A stretch of 32,315 nt of DNA, taken from NCBI GenBank assembly GCA_020447005.1, contig JAGRDO010000025.1, forward strand, positions 858-33,172, written 5' to 3'. The translations under genes and the position numbers were made by a program. The stretch's first letter is position 1. The number at the start of each line of letters is the position of its first letter. Positions 1 to 5,687 of the stretch are shown piece by piece. This stretch comes from Paracoccaceae bacterium (GTDB lineage: Bacteria; Pseudomonadota; Alphaproteobacteria; Rhodobacterales; Rhodobacteraceae). A model generated the notes under the pieces. The model did not search any database. It saw only the letters and a program-made list of their open reading frames with translations, and had not been told where the DNA came from.

Positions 1-313
1 CGGGAAAGAAGCCCTTGAACTCACCGTAAAGCTGGGCGGCAAGCGTCTTGTTGGGCGCAAGGATGATCGCCGGGCGCTGGGTTTCCTCGATCACCTTGGC
101 CATGGTGAAGGTCTTGCCCGTGCCGGTGGCGCCCAAGAGCACCTGATCGCGTTCGCCCCCGGCGACGCCCGCCGAAAGTTCGGCAATCGCCGTGGGCTGA
201 TCGCCCGCCGGGTCGAAATCGGTCCTCATGGCAAAGCGGCGCCCGCCTTCCAGCTTGGGGCGGGACAGCACGTCGGGACGCGGACTTGTGGCGTTGGTGT
301 TGTTATGGGGCAT
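1..313 (-). CDS. uvrB: UvrABC excinuclease subunit B, N-terminal part (cut by window edge)
   Basis: UvrB is the damage-verifying helicase-like subunit of nucleotide excision repair; it is loaded on DNA by UvrA and recruits UvrC. Only the first 104 codons are present, and the gene runs off the left edge. Reading from the ATG at 313, the protein has a short variable N-terminus, then [14 protein letters not shown] (the Q-motif-like start of the UvrB core), then the Walker A segment [14 protein letters not shown], and later [15 protein letters not shown], all diagnostic of UvrB. The next upstream Met-like option is not needed because the FDPAGDQP block sits at the usual distance from this ATG. 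The upstream region (314-480) holds a small palindrome (465-477, CAACT-TAT-AGTTG). I saw no GTTC-N7-GTTC pair of the alphaproteobacterial LexA type there. Identification is firm; the C-terminal domains cannot be assessed. Confidence 0.95.
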   Translation of the reverse strand, partial: MPHNNTNATSPRPDVLSRPKLEGGRRFAMRTDFDPAGDQPTAIAELSAGVAGGERDQVLLGATGTGKTFTMAKVIEETQRPAIILAPNKTLAAQLYGEFKGFFP

Positions 314-509
314 GGCGATTCCTTCCAGCCACAGATTTGGTCCGTTTTTGTTCCCTTTCAAGGTGAATGGCACACCTCTACTGTCATCGCCCTGTCAACT
401 ATCGGTCGGTTTTCCCGCAACTTTCCACGATCCCGCCTTCTGGTCGATTCCTGAGCCCGAACTGCAACTTATAGTTGTCTTTCCATTTTTCCGGCCGTAG
501 TCTTTACCT

Positions 510-601
510 GCAAGCAGCACCTGACTGCCGGTCAAGGCACCCCACCGATGCCATCACCCCACCTCAGCTCCCTGAGCACGACCGGCAGTCAGTCTGCCTG
601 C
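510..601. repeat. Long imperfect inverted repeat in the uvrB / NDUFS4-like intergenic region
   Basis: The 374 bases between uvrB and the complex I accessory gene hold no convincing gene. They contain a stem: 521-533 (CTGACTGCCGGTC) is exactly complementary to 580-592. Beyond a small 3/1 internal loop, 510-517 pairs with 594-601 with one mismatch, giving about 20 pairs around a 46-base interior. Inside, 563-567 and 572-576 (CTCAG/CTGAG) form a second small hairpin. Further on, 639-644 and 648-653 (AAATCC-CGC-GGATTT) make a third. Role unknown: a structured leader, a terminator-like element or a small repeat element are all possible. Confidence 0.6.
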
Positions 602-687
602 GAAACCAGGTTCAGCGCCAGCCGATCTGGCCTTGCGCAAATCCCGCGGATTTTCCATAACGGGGCGACGTAAGACGGAGCTTGCCC

Positions 688-999
688 ATGCGCGCGCGCA
701 TCTATCAACCGGCCCGGAGCGCGATGCAGTCGGGAACCGCGAAAACCCACCAGTGGGTTCTGGAATTTGCCGCTGCCGAGAACCGTAACATCGACCCCCT
801 GATGGGCTGGACCGGATCCGGCGATACGCAAAGTCAGGTTCGCCTGCGCTTCGAAAGCCGGGAAGCCGCCGAGGATTACGCGCAGGCAAACGGCATCGAT
901 TATTCGGTTTCCGAACCGCACAAGCGCAAGCCGAACGTGCGCCCGCGCGGCTATGGCGAGAATTTCGCGACCGACCGCAAGGGTGCATGGACCCATTGA
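688..999 (+). CDS. NDUFS4-like complex I accessory subunit (ETC complex I subunit family)
   Basis: This 103-residue protein matches the ETC_C1_NDUFS4 family, the bacterial counterpart of the 18-kDa accessory subunit of NADH:ubiquinone oxidoreductase, found in alphaproteobacteria and mitochondria. It would sit on the cytoplasmic peripheral arm near the N-module. Diagnostic parts are the start [14 protein letters not shown], the central WVLEF and [20 protein letters not shown], then [18 protein letters not shown] and the C-terminal ending [16 protein letters not shown]. The ATG at 688 is chosen over a TTG at 682 because a GGAG at 677-680 lies 7 bases upstream. The downstream acetyltransferase starts one base after the stop, so the two are probably co-transcribed. 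The main complex I operon is not in this window. Family membership is strong; the exact role in this organism is inferred. Confidence 0.9.
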   Translation: MRARIYQPARSAMQSGTAKTHQWVLEFAAAENRNIDPLMGWTGSGDTQSQVRLRFESREAAEDYAQANGIDYSVSEPHKRKPNVRPRGYGENFATDRKGAWTH

Positions 1000-1000
1000 A

Positions 1001-1462
1001 ATGGTGACCATCGCGCGTGAAAGCCCGGCATCGCCGGACCTTGCGCAGCTCTTCCAGCGCCACACAGAAGCGATGTTCGCCGACACGCCGCCCGAAAGCA
1101 TCCACATGCTGGACGCGAACGCGCTGAATGTGGAAGACATCGCCTTTTTCGTCATGCGGGAAAACGGCAGACCCGTTGGCATGGGCGCTTTCCTGCGTCT
1201 TGACGCGGAACATGCCGAAATCAAGTCGATGCATGTTCTGCACGAAATGCGCGGGCGCGGGTTGGCTCGCCTGATGCTTGAACACCTGATCGAAGCGGCC
1301 CGGGCACGCGGCCACCGCCGGCTGAGCCTTGAGACCGGCTCTCATCCGGGATTTGTCTCGGCGCGCCGGCTTTACGAACGCGCGGGCTTCAGCGAATGCG
1401 CCCCGTTCGGCAGCTATGTGACCGACCCCAATTCGGTCTTCATGACGCGCCTTTTCGAGTGA
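1001..1462 (+). CDS. GNAT family N-acetyltransferase
   Basis: This is a 153-residue GCN5-related acetyltransferase, transferring an acetyl group from acetyl-CoA to an amine of unknown substrate. It has the family layout: strands with VGMGAFLRL, then AEIKSMHVLHEMRGRGLA (motif A, with R-G-R-G-L-A as the pyrophosphate-binding loop), the helix LMLEHLIEAARARGHRRL, the strand SLETGS, and the motif B helix SARRLYERAGFSE. The ending DPNSVFMTR is typical of the YsnE-like branch. The ATG at 1001 follows the TGA (997-999) of the preceding gene with one base between, which fits translational re-initiation. An in-frame GTG at 983 is possible but has poorer spacing to any ribosome site. Substrate cannot be read from the sequence. 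Confidence 0.85.
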   Translation: MVTIARESPASPDLAQLFQRHTEAMFADTPPESIHMLDANALNVEDIAFFVMRENGRPVGMGAFLRLDAEHAEIKSMHVLHEMRGRGLARLMLEHLIEAARARGHRRLSLETGSHPGFVSARRLYERAGFSECAPFGSYVTDPNSVFMTRLFE

Positions 1463-1532
1463 TGGCGGTCAAAACCCGCGGTCTGCCTGCCCTGACCACG
1501 GTCTCGCATGTTTTTGCCACGTTTCAGCCACA

Positions 1533-1561
1533 TTGACGGCTATCATGGCCCTGTCAATTTT
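1533..1561 (+). promoter_or_regulatory. Weak sigma70-like promoter candidate upstream of the NGGG repeat protein
   Basis: TTGACG at 1533-1538 resembles a -35 box and is followed 17 bases later by AATTTT at 1556-1561, a poor -10. It lies 50 bases before the ATG at 1611, which has its own GGGAG ribosome site at 1599-1603. Only the -35 is convincing. Confidence 0.25.
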
Positions 1562-1610
1562 CTGTCGCGCCGCGGCTACGGCCTGTCGTGGCCATATCGG
1601 GAGCTGCCTT

Positions 1611-2582
1611 ATGAAGAAAGATAACGTTCGTCGCGGCCTTATGTCTGCATTACCGGTTGCCGCACTTTCTGTCGCGCTGATCGCTGCGCCCAGCTACTCA
1701 CCTTTCGCGGGCGCCGATCATTCGGGCGCGGCCTTTGCGAAGAACGGCGGCGGCAATGGTGGAGGCAATGGCGGCGGTAATGGTGGGGGCAACGGCGGCG
1801 GTAATGGCGGCGGCAACGGCGGCGGCAAGGGCAACGGAAACGGCGGCGGCAACGGCAAGGCGGCAGGTGCCACAAAGTCAAAGCCCGCGACCGGGAACAA
1901 GCCGGCCAAACTGGCCAAGTTTTCCCCGACCACGACAGATGATGGAACCACAACCGCGCTGCACCCCAGCGAAAAGGGCAAGTGGAACGCCGCCAACGCC
2001 AATCAGGCCGCGCTTGATGCCCATATCCGCAACGGCAATTTCAACGGCACCATCGGCGCGCTCGCCCAGTACCAGCTTGCAGCCAAGGCCGCGGCCGGAG
2101 AGGAGCTGACCGACGCCGAAATGGCCGCGCTCGACAACTTCCTTGGCGACACATCCGCCGAAGTGACGGATCAGGAGCTTGCCGATTTCCTCAATGCCGA
2201 CGCGCTTGACGGCGATCCCGTCTGGTCGGTCGAAAACGGCGTCGCAACCTGCGAAGCCAATTGCGACACCGCAGATGTCGATCAGGCCCAGGCCGATCTG
2301 GACGCCGAACTGCAGGCGCTCGAGGATGAGGCGCGGCAGGCCGCGCTGGATGATTTCTATTCGTCCTCGGAAAACCGCATCATCGACGAATCCAACAAGT
2401 CGCTGTCCCCCGAACGGACCGAGGATCTTCTCAATGAGCTTGCGGGCCAGCTTGGCGTCACGCGACCGGCACCCGAGGACGAGATGGCGGATGACGACGT
2501 CGTGACGGATGACGATGGCATCCCCGAGGACGATCTGGCGGCGCTTTCCGCGCTGTATCTGACCGGCGTTTCAACCGAGTAA
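1611..2582 (+). CDS. Secreted Asn-Gly-Gly-Gly repeat protein, function unknown
   Basis: I do not recognise a named family. The 323-residue product starts with a Sec-type signal: a basic KKDNVRR stretch, then a hydrophobic core (about residues 11-27) and a probable cleavage before the repeat region, so it is likely exported. Residues from about 45 hold seven perfect NGGG tetrapeptides followed by KGNG, NGGG and NGK. After a Lys/Pro/Ala linker comes a globular part with the sequence HPSEKGKWNAANANQAALDAHI and GNFNGTIGALAQYQLAA, then an acidic helical region. The C-terminus is strongly acidic (ADDDVVTDDDGIPEDD). Two Cys (CEANC) could form a disulfide. The ATG at 1611 has a GGGAG ribosome site 7 bases upstream; a longer reading frame starting at 1533 would put 26 unlikely residues before the signal peptide. 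Similar Gly/Asn-rich exported proteins occur in Rhodobacterales, but no role is known to me. Confidence 0.75.
   Translation: MKKDNVRRGLMSALPVAALSVALIAAPSYSPFAGADHSGAAFAKNGGGNGGGNGGGNGGGNGGGNGGGNGGGKGNGNGGGNGKAAGATKSKPATGNKPAKLAKFSPTTTDDGTTTALHPSEKGKWNAANANQAALDAHIRNGNFNGTIGALAQYQLAAKAAAGEELTDAEMAALDNFLGDTSAEVTDQELADFLNADALDGDPVWSVENGVATCEANCDTADVDQAQADLDAELQALEDEARQAALDDFYSSSENRIIDESNKSLSPERTEDLLNELAGQLGVTRPAPEDEMADDDVVTDDDGIPEDDLAALSALYLTGVSTE
1743..1859 (+). repeat. 12-bp in-frame tandem repeat encoding NGGG
   Basis: Seven consecutive 12-base units of the form AAY-GGN-GGN-GGN occupy 1743-1826. Degenerate units follow to 1859. The unit length keeps the reading frame, so gain or loss of units would change protein length without a frameshift. 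Synonymous differences between units (AAT/AAC, GGC/GGT/GGA/GGG) show the array is not a very recent expansion. Confidence 0.85.
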
Positions 2583-2676
2583 GCCGCGGACTGCCCCGGT
2601 AAAGATAGCGTCCCGGCCGTTGAGATTGCGGGAAAAACCGGTTTAACCGGGCTGTGGAACCGGGCATAGTTCTGCC

Positions 2677-4062
2677 ATGTCAAGAAGAATACCTGTCTGG
2701 ACTGTTTGTCTGCTGGCGATTTTCTGGGTCGTGGGAACGGTCGGCTTCGGCATGTTCGTCCATGATATGGAAAACGGGAAAAGGCGGCTTGGCCCTGTCA
2801 CGCCGGTCGTGCAGGATCTGGTGCGCATGCACGAAACCCTGCGCAAGGCGTGGCGGGAATTCCGCGATCCCGCGCAGGCACTGACCGTTTCCGAAGACCG
2901 TTTCACCACGCGAACGGGGTTCCGCTATTCTTATCCGGCGGGCACGGATGCGGATGCACCCTACCTGCTTCTCAACCGCTACGATGGCGATGATCTGAGG
3001 TCAGTCTCGGAACTGGTGGACCTCGCATCGCGGGAAATCGTTGCGCGTTGGGAATATGACGTGGATCCGATCTGGAAAGCATCGGCATTCAAGAGCAGGA
3101 CTTGGGACCTGAAACGCCAGTTCCGGACGTCGCGCTTTGCGGGCATTCACGCACTGCTGACGCGTGACGGCAAGATCGTCGTCAACGGCATGAATACTCC
3201 GCTTCTGGCATTCGGACCCTGCGGGAAATTGCTGTGGGAACAGGACGCGGCCGCCTTCCATCACTCGATAGAGACGGATGAGCAGAAAAATATCTGGGTG
3301 CCCGCCCATGTCGAACCGAAAACGCTTCCCATCGGGGGGCCGGGTTTTCTGCAAGACACGGTCACCAAACTGTCCCCGGACGGCAAGATCGTGTTCAGTA
3401 AGGCCGTTGTCGATATCCTTGCCGAGAACGGTCTGGGCTATCTGGTCTATGGCCATGGCTTCGCGCAGGACGATCCCGTTCACCTCAATGATATCGAACC
3501 GGTTCGCACGGACGGCGCGATCTGGCGCAAGGGGGATGTCTTCCTGTCGCTTCGAAACCGCTCCCTGGTGCTCCTCTATCGGCCGGCAACGGGAAAGATC
3601 CTGTGGTCGCGGGCCGGTGACGATGCCTGGATCCACCAGCATGACGTGGCGATCCTTGACGACCACACGATCACGGTTTTTGACAACCGCTCCCCGCTGC
3701 GGCAGGAACAACGGCTTGAAACCGACGGGGTCAACCGGCTGGTCCGCGTGGACGTTCGAACCGGCGCGGCCACCCCCGTCTACCCTGAGGCCTTTCGCAA
3801 GCTCGACCTGCGGACAGGGCAGCAGGGTCGCGGGCTTCTGTTGCCTGACGGAAAGGTCGTGGTCGAGGAAACCGATTTCGGCCGGGTTTTGCAATTTGAC
3901 CGTAACGGGGATGAGGACTGGTCCTTCGTCAATCGCGCGACGAATGGCAGGGTGTACCTTTTGAACTGGAGCAGGATCGTTCCGCGCGAACTGGGCGATG
4001 CCGCACTGACCGCGATCGGCGCCGCCCGATGCGGCGACAAACAAGGCCAGCAGTCAGGCTGA
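2677..4062 (+). CDS. Arylsulfotransferase (ASST)-like membrane-anchored protein
   Basis: This 461-residue protein has one N-terminal membrane segment (about residues 7-28, VCLLAIFWVVGTVGFGMFV) that probably anchors a periplasmic domain. The rest is a beta-propeller-like domain resembling the arylsulfotransferase family, which transfers sulfate between phenolic compounds independently of PAPS. Supporting segments are FHHSIETDEQKNIWVPAH, the HLNDIEPV block, GDVFLSLRNRSLVLLYRP, WIHQHDVAILDDHTITVFDNR, and GRGLLLPDGKVVVEETDFGRVLQF. Paired histidines in HHS and HQHD are the type of residue expected at the active site. Substrate is unknown, and many ASST-like proteins have not been tested, so sulfotransferase activity is not assured. 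It stands alone, 94 bases after the repeat protein and 43 before a tRNA gene. Confidence 0.75.
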   Translation: MSRRIPVWTVCLLAIFWVVGTVGFGMFVHDMENGKRRLGPVTPVVQDLVRMHETLRKAWREFRDPAQALTVSEDRFTTRTGFRYSYPAGTDADAPYLLLNRYDGDDLRSVSELVDLASREIVARWEYDVDPIWKASAFKSRTWDLKRQFRTSRFAGIHALLTRDGKIVVNGMNTPLLAFGPCGKLLWEQDAAAFHHSIETDEQKNIWVPAHVEPKTLPIGGPGFLQDTVTKLSPDGKIVFSKAVVDILAENGLGYLVYGHGFAQDDPVHLNDIEPVRTDGAIWRKGDVFLSLRNRSLVLLYRPATGKILWSRAGDDAWIHQHDVAILDDHTITVFDNRSPLRQEQRLETDGVNRLVRVDVRTGAATPVYPEAFRKLDLRTGQQGRGLLLPDGKVVVEETDFGRVLQFDRNGDEDWSFVNRATNGRVYLLNWSRIVPRELGDAALTAIGAARCGDKQGQQSG

Positions 4063-4105
4063 GCACTTGCGCAGCGCCAGGCTTCACCGCTAAAGCAGGC
4101 AAAGC

Positions 4106-4182
4106 GGTCCCGTAGCTCAACTGGATAGAGCAGCTGACTTCTAATCAGCAGGTTGGGGGTTCGAGTCCTCCCGGGATCGCCA
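4106..4182 (+). tRNA. tRNA-Arg (anticodon TCT)
   Basis: The cloverleaf can be drawn by eye. The acceptor GGTCCCG (4106-4112) pairs with CGGGATC (4172-4178), including one G-U. The anticodon stem GCTGA/TCAGC encloses the loop CTTCTAA with TCT at 4140-4142. The T-arm GGGGG-TTCGAGT-CCTCC has one G-U pair. Discriminator G is at 4179 and CCA is encoded at 4180-4182. It reads AGA codons, rare in such high-GC genomes. tRNA genes of this kind are common integration sites, which matters because a mobile-element remnant lies just downstream. Confidence 0.96.
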
Positions 4183-4249
4183 TGCTTCATCGCGCTTTTG
4201 CTTGGTCGCCCAAACCGTTTGTGTTCTGGGTGTGAAAGTGCCCCGTTTG

Positions 4250-4285
4250 CCCGGAGAGACGCTTCTGCGGAAGTCTCCACCCGGG
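4250..4285. repeat. Hairpin between tRNA-Arg and the polyvalent-protein remnant
   Basis: CCCGG at 4250-4254 pairs with CCGGG at 4281-4285. Inside it, GAGA (4256-4259) pairs with TCTC (4274-4277) and CTTC (4262-4265) with GAAG (4270-4273) around a TGCG loop. No T-tract follows, so a classical terminator is unlikely. The rest of 4183-4326 shows nothing I can identify. Confidence 0.45.
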
Positions 4286-4326
4286 AGCAGGTCGGGGCCA
4301 CACCGGCCGTGGGTTCCGCTCCCAGG

Positions 4327-4710
4327 ACGAATGTGAGCCAATCCGTCGCGCAAATCAACGCCCTGCCAGATGGCGCGCGTCCGATATACCAAACCAACCG
4401 CGGCTCCATCGTCCTGCCGTCCGGCGGCCCTGGGGAAGGTCAGACCGTCATCAACCCGTTTTAGGCTGCTGACCTGAGCACCATTTTACACGAAAGCGGG
4501 CACTTCTTTTTGGAGGCGTTTGGCGAACCGGCGTCAAATCCCGGCGCTTCGCAGGCGATGCGCGATGATCTGGCGACGACTTGCGATTTTCTCGGTGTTG
4601 AGGCGAAAGCAGAAAGCTCCGGCAAGGCGATCCGCAAGGATGTAAGGGATTCGCGCGGCAATCCGGTCAATATGGTGGCGGGCCCATGTGCCGGGAACGA
4701 CCCGTCGTGA
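4327..4710 (+). pseudogene. Decayed fragment of a phage/mobile-element large polyvalent protein with HExGH motif
   Basis: In one frame, the segment RGSIVLPSGG-PGEGQTVINPF (from 4399) is interrupted by a TAG at 4462-4464. It continues in the same frame as AADLSTILHESGHFFLEAF, then ASQAMRDDLATTCDFLGVE. This order (a GQTxIxxF strand, ADLSTxLHExGHFFLE, then a DDLxTxxxxLGV helix) is what I know from very large multi-domain proteins of phages and integrative elements, where HExxH suggests a zinc metallopeptidase fold. Here only about 80 recognisable codons remain. The stop replaces a sense codon, the surrounding thousands of codons are missing, and the C-terminal residues after about 4620 no longer match. 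No start codon or ribosome site is evident. It lies 145-530 bases after tRNA-Arg, consistent with the scar of an integrated element. I saw no second copy of the tRNA 3' end to mark an att site. Confidence 0.7.
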
Positions 4711-4767
4711 CCCGCCTCTAACGCTGAACTCCTGTCGCGGCGGGACAGCACCCTTGCGGCGCGCCCG

Positions 4768-5466
4768 TCAAATATCGTGCTGATCGATCAGCGGCGTTGG
4801 CCGGGCGAAACGGCGAAGCGCGGGCAAGTCGCTTGCCTGAAGCTCTTTTCCCTCGACCACTACGCCATGGTCCGCAAGCCGGTTCAGCGCGCGCGACAGG
4901 TTTTCCGGCGTCATCCCCAGCAGGGATGCCAGTTTGCGCTTTTCAAGGTCGATCGTGATTGGACCCGCGCGATCGGCGATCCCGTCCTGCCGGAGAATCC
5001 AGTTGGCGAGACGCTCGGTCGAGCTGCGCAACTTGAGGTCTTTCTGCGCCTTGACCATGCTGCGATAGCAGCCGGCGAGTTCACCGACCACGGCGCGGGC
5101 AAAGGCCCCGTCCGAGGCGAAGACCTGCCGCACGTCGTCAGACGGCACCAGAACGATGTGGCTGCGCTCCAGCGTCCGGGCCGACATCAGGAAGGGCGCA
5201 TCGCGCAGCGTCGCCGCGAGGATGATCGTCGCGACGGGCTGAACGATCTGCATCGTCGTCTCATGGCCTGACCATTCGGCAAACAGCTCGACCGAGCCTT
5301 CGACCACCACATGCAGGAAATCCGGGCGGTCGCCCTCGTGGAACAGCTCGATCCCGGGCGGAAGGGTCTGGACATAGGCCGCGCGCATCAGCGCCTCGAA
5401 CTGATCGTCCGACATGTCCCGAAACAGGGCAAGGGCGCGGATCTCTGGAATTTCGGTCGGGCGCAT
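4768..5466 (-). CDS. narR: NarR-type CRP/FNR family transcription regulator
   Basis: This 232-residue regulator is divergent from the nar operon. It has a cyclic-nucleotide-binding-type sensor domain (about residues 10-120, with LPPGIELFHEGDRPDFLHVV), a dimerisation helix, and a C-terminal winged helix-turn-helix (RKLASLLGMTPENLSRALNRL) whose E-x-L-S-R recognition helix is of the FNR type that reads TTGAT half-sites. It lacks the N-terminal cysteine cluster of FNR; the only cysteine is in ELAGCYRS. That matches NarR of Paracoccus, an FNR relative without an iron-sulfur cluster that responds to nitrate or nitrite and activates narK-narGHJI. The ATG at 5466 has GGAG five bases upstream; a TTG at 5481 would lie inside the FNR-type box. 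The NarR name rests on locus context plus missing cysteines. Confidence 0.88.
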   Translation of the reverse strand: MRPTEIPEIRALALFRDMSDDQFEALMRAAYVQTLPPGIELFHEGDRPDFLHVVVEGSVELFAEWSGHETTMQIVQPVATIILAATLRDAPFLMSARTLERSHIVLVPSDDVRQVFASDGAFARAVVGELAGCYRSMVKAQKDLKLRSSTERLANWILRQDGIADRAGPITIDLEKRKLASLLGMTPENLSRALNRLADHGVVVEGKELQASDLPALRRFARPTPLIDQHDI

Positions 5467-5481
5467 CCCGTCTCCGGTCAA

Positions 5482-5495
5482 TTGATATTTATCAA
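5482..5495. promoter_or_regulatory. FNR/NarR-type box in the narR leader
   Basis: TTGAT-ATTT-ATCAA is a full match to the FNR-family consensus TTGAT-N4-ATCAA. It lies only 16-29 bases before the narR ATG, essentially against its ribosome site. Binding here would more likely repress narR than activate it; it could also be an upstream site for narK, whose start is about 190 bases away. Confidence 0.8.
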
Positions 5496-5617
5496 GAGGC
5501 TAGCGGCCTACGTCAAACTTGTCATCCGGATTCTGTGGAACACAGATGCAAACTTGGTTCCGGCAAAAGCCATAGTTTGTCAATCTTCCATTTTTTTCAA
5601 TACGTTAATCCGAAGTT

Positions 5618-5631
5618 TTGACCCATATCAA
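5618..5631. promoter_or_regulatory. FNR/NarR-type activator box upstream of narK
   Basis: TTGAC-CCAT-ATCAA matches the FNR-family site with one change in the left half. Its centre is 63 bases before the narK ATG. If it acts at the usual -41.5 position, transcription would start near 5666, leaving a leader of about 22 bases that carries the AGAGGG ribosome site (5676-5681). This fits class II activation of the nar operon. Confidence 0.8.
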
Positions 5632-5687
5632 ATCGCTTGCCCCGATCCGGCACGAGTGTCCCCGTCAAAGAACTAAGAGGGATCACC

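Noticed and set aside
314..480. LexA operator upstream of uvrB
   Set aside because: No GTTC-N7-GTTC or GAAC-N7-GAAC pair was found. The only symmetric element is a short CAACT/AGTTG palindrome.
554..1345. 263-codon and 211-codon open frames on the minus strand across the NDUFS4-like and GNAT genes
   Set aside because: Both are antisense to two well-supported genes and show no family features.
1743..1860. Possible CRISPR-like repeat array
   Set aside because: The 12-base units are contiguous with no spacers and are read in frame as NGGG.
4106..4710. att site from a duplicated tRNA-Arg 3' end
   Set aside because: I looked for a second copy of the T-arm and acceptor sequence downstream and elsewhere in the window and found none.
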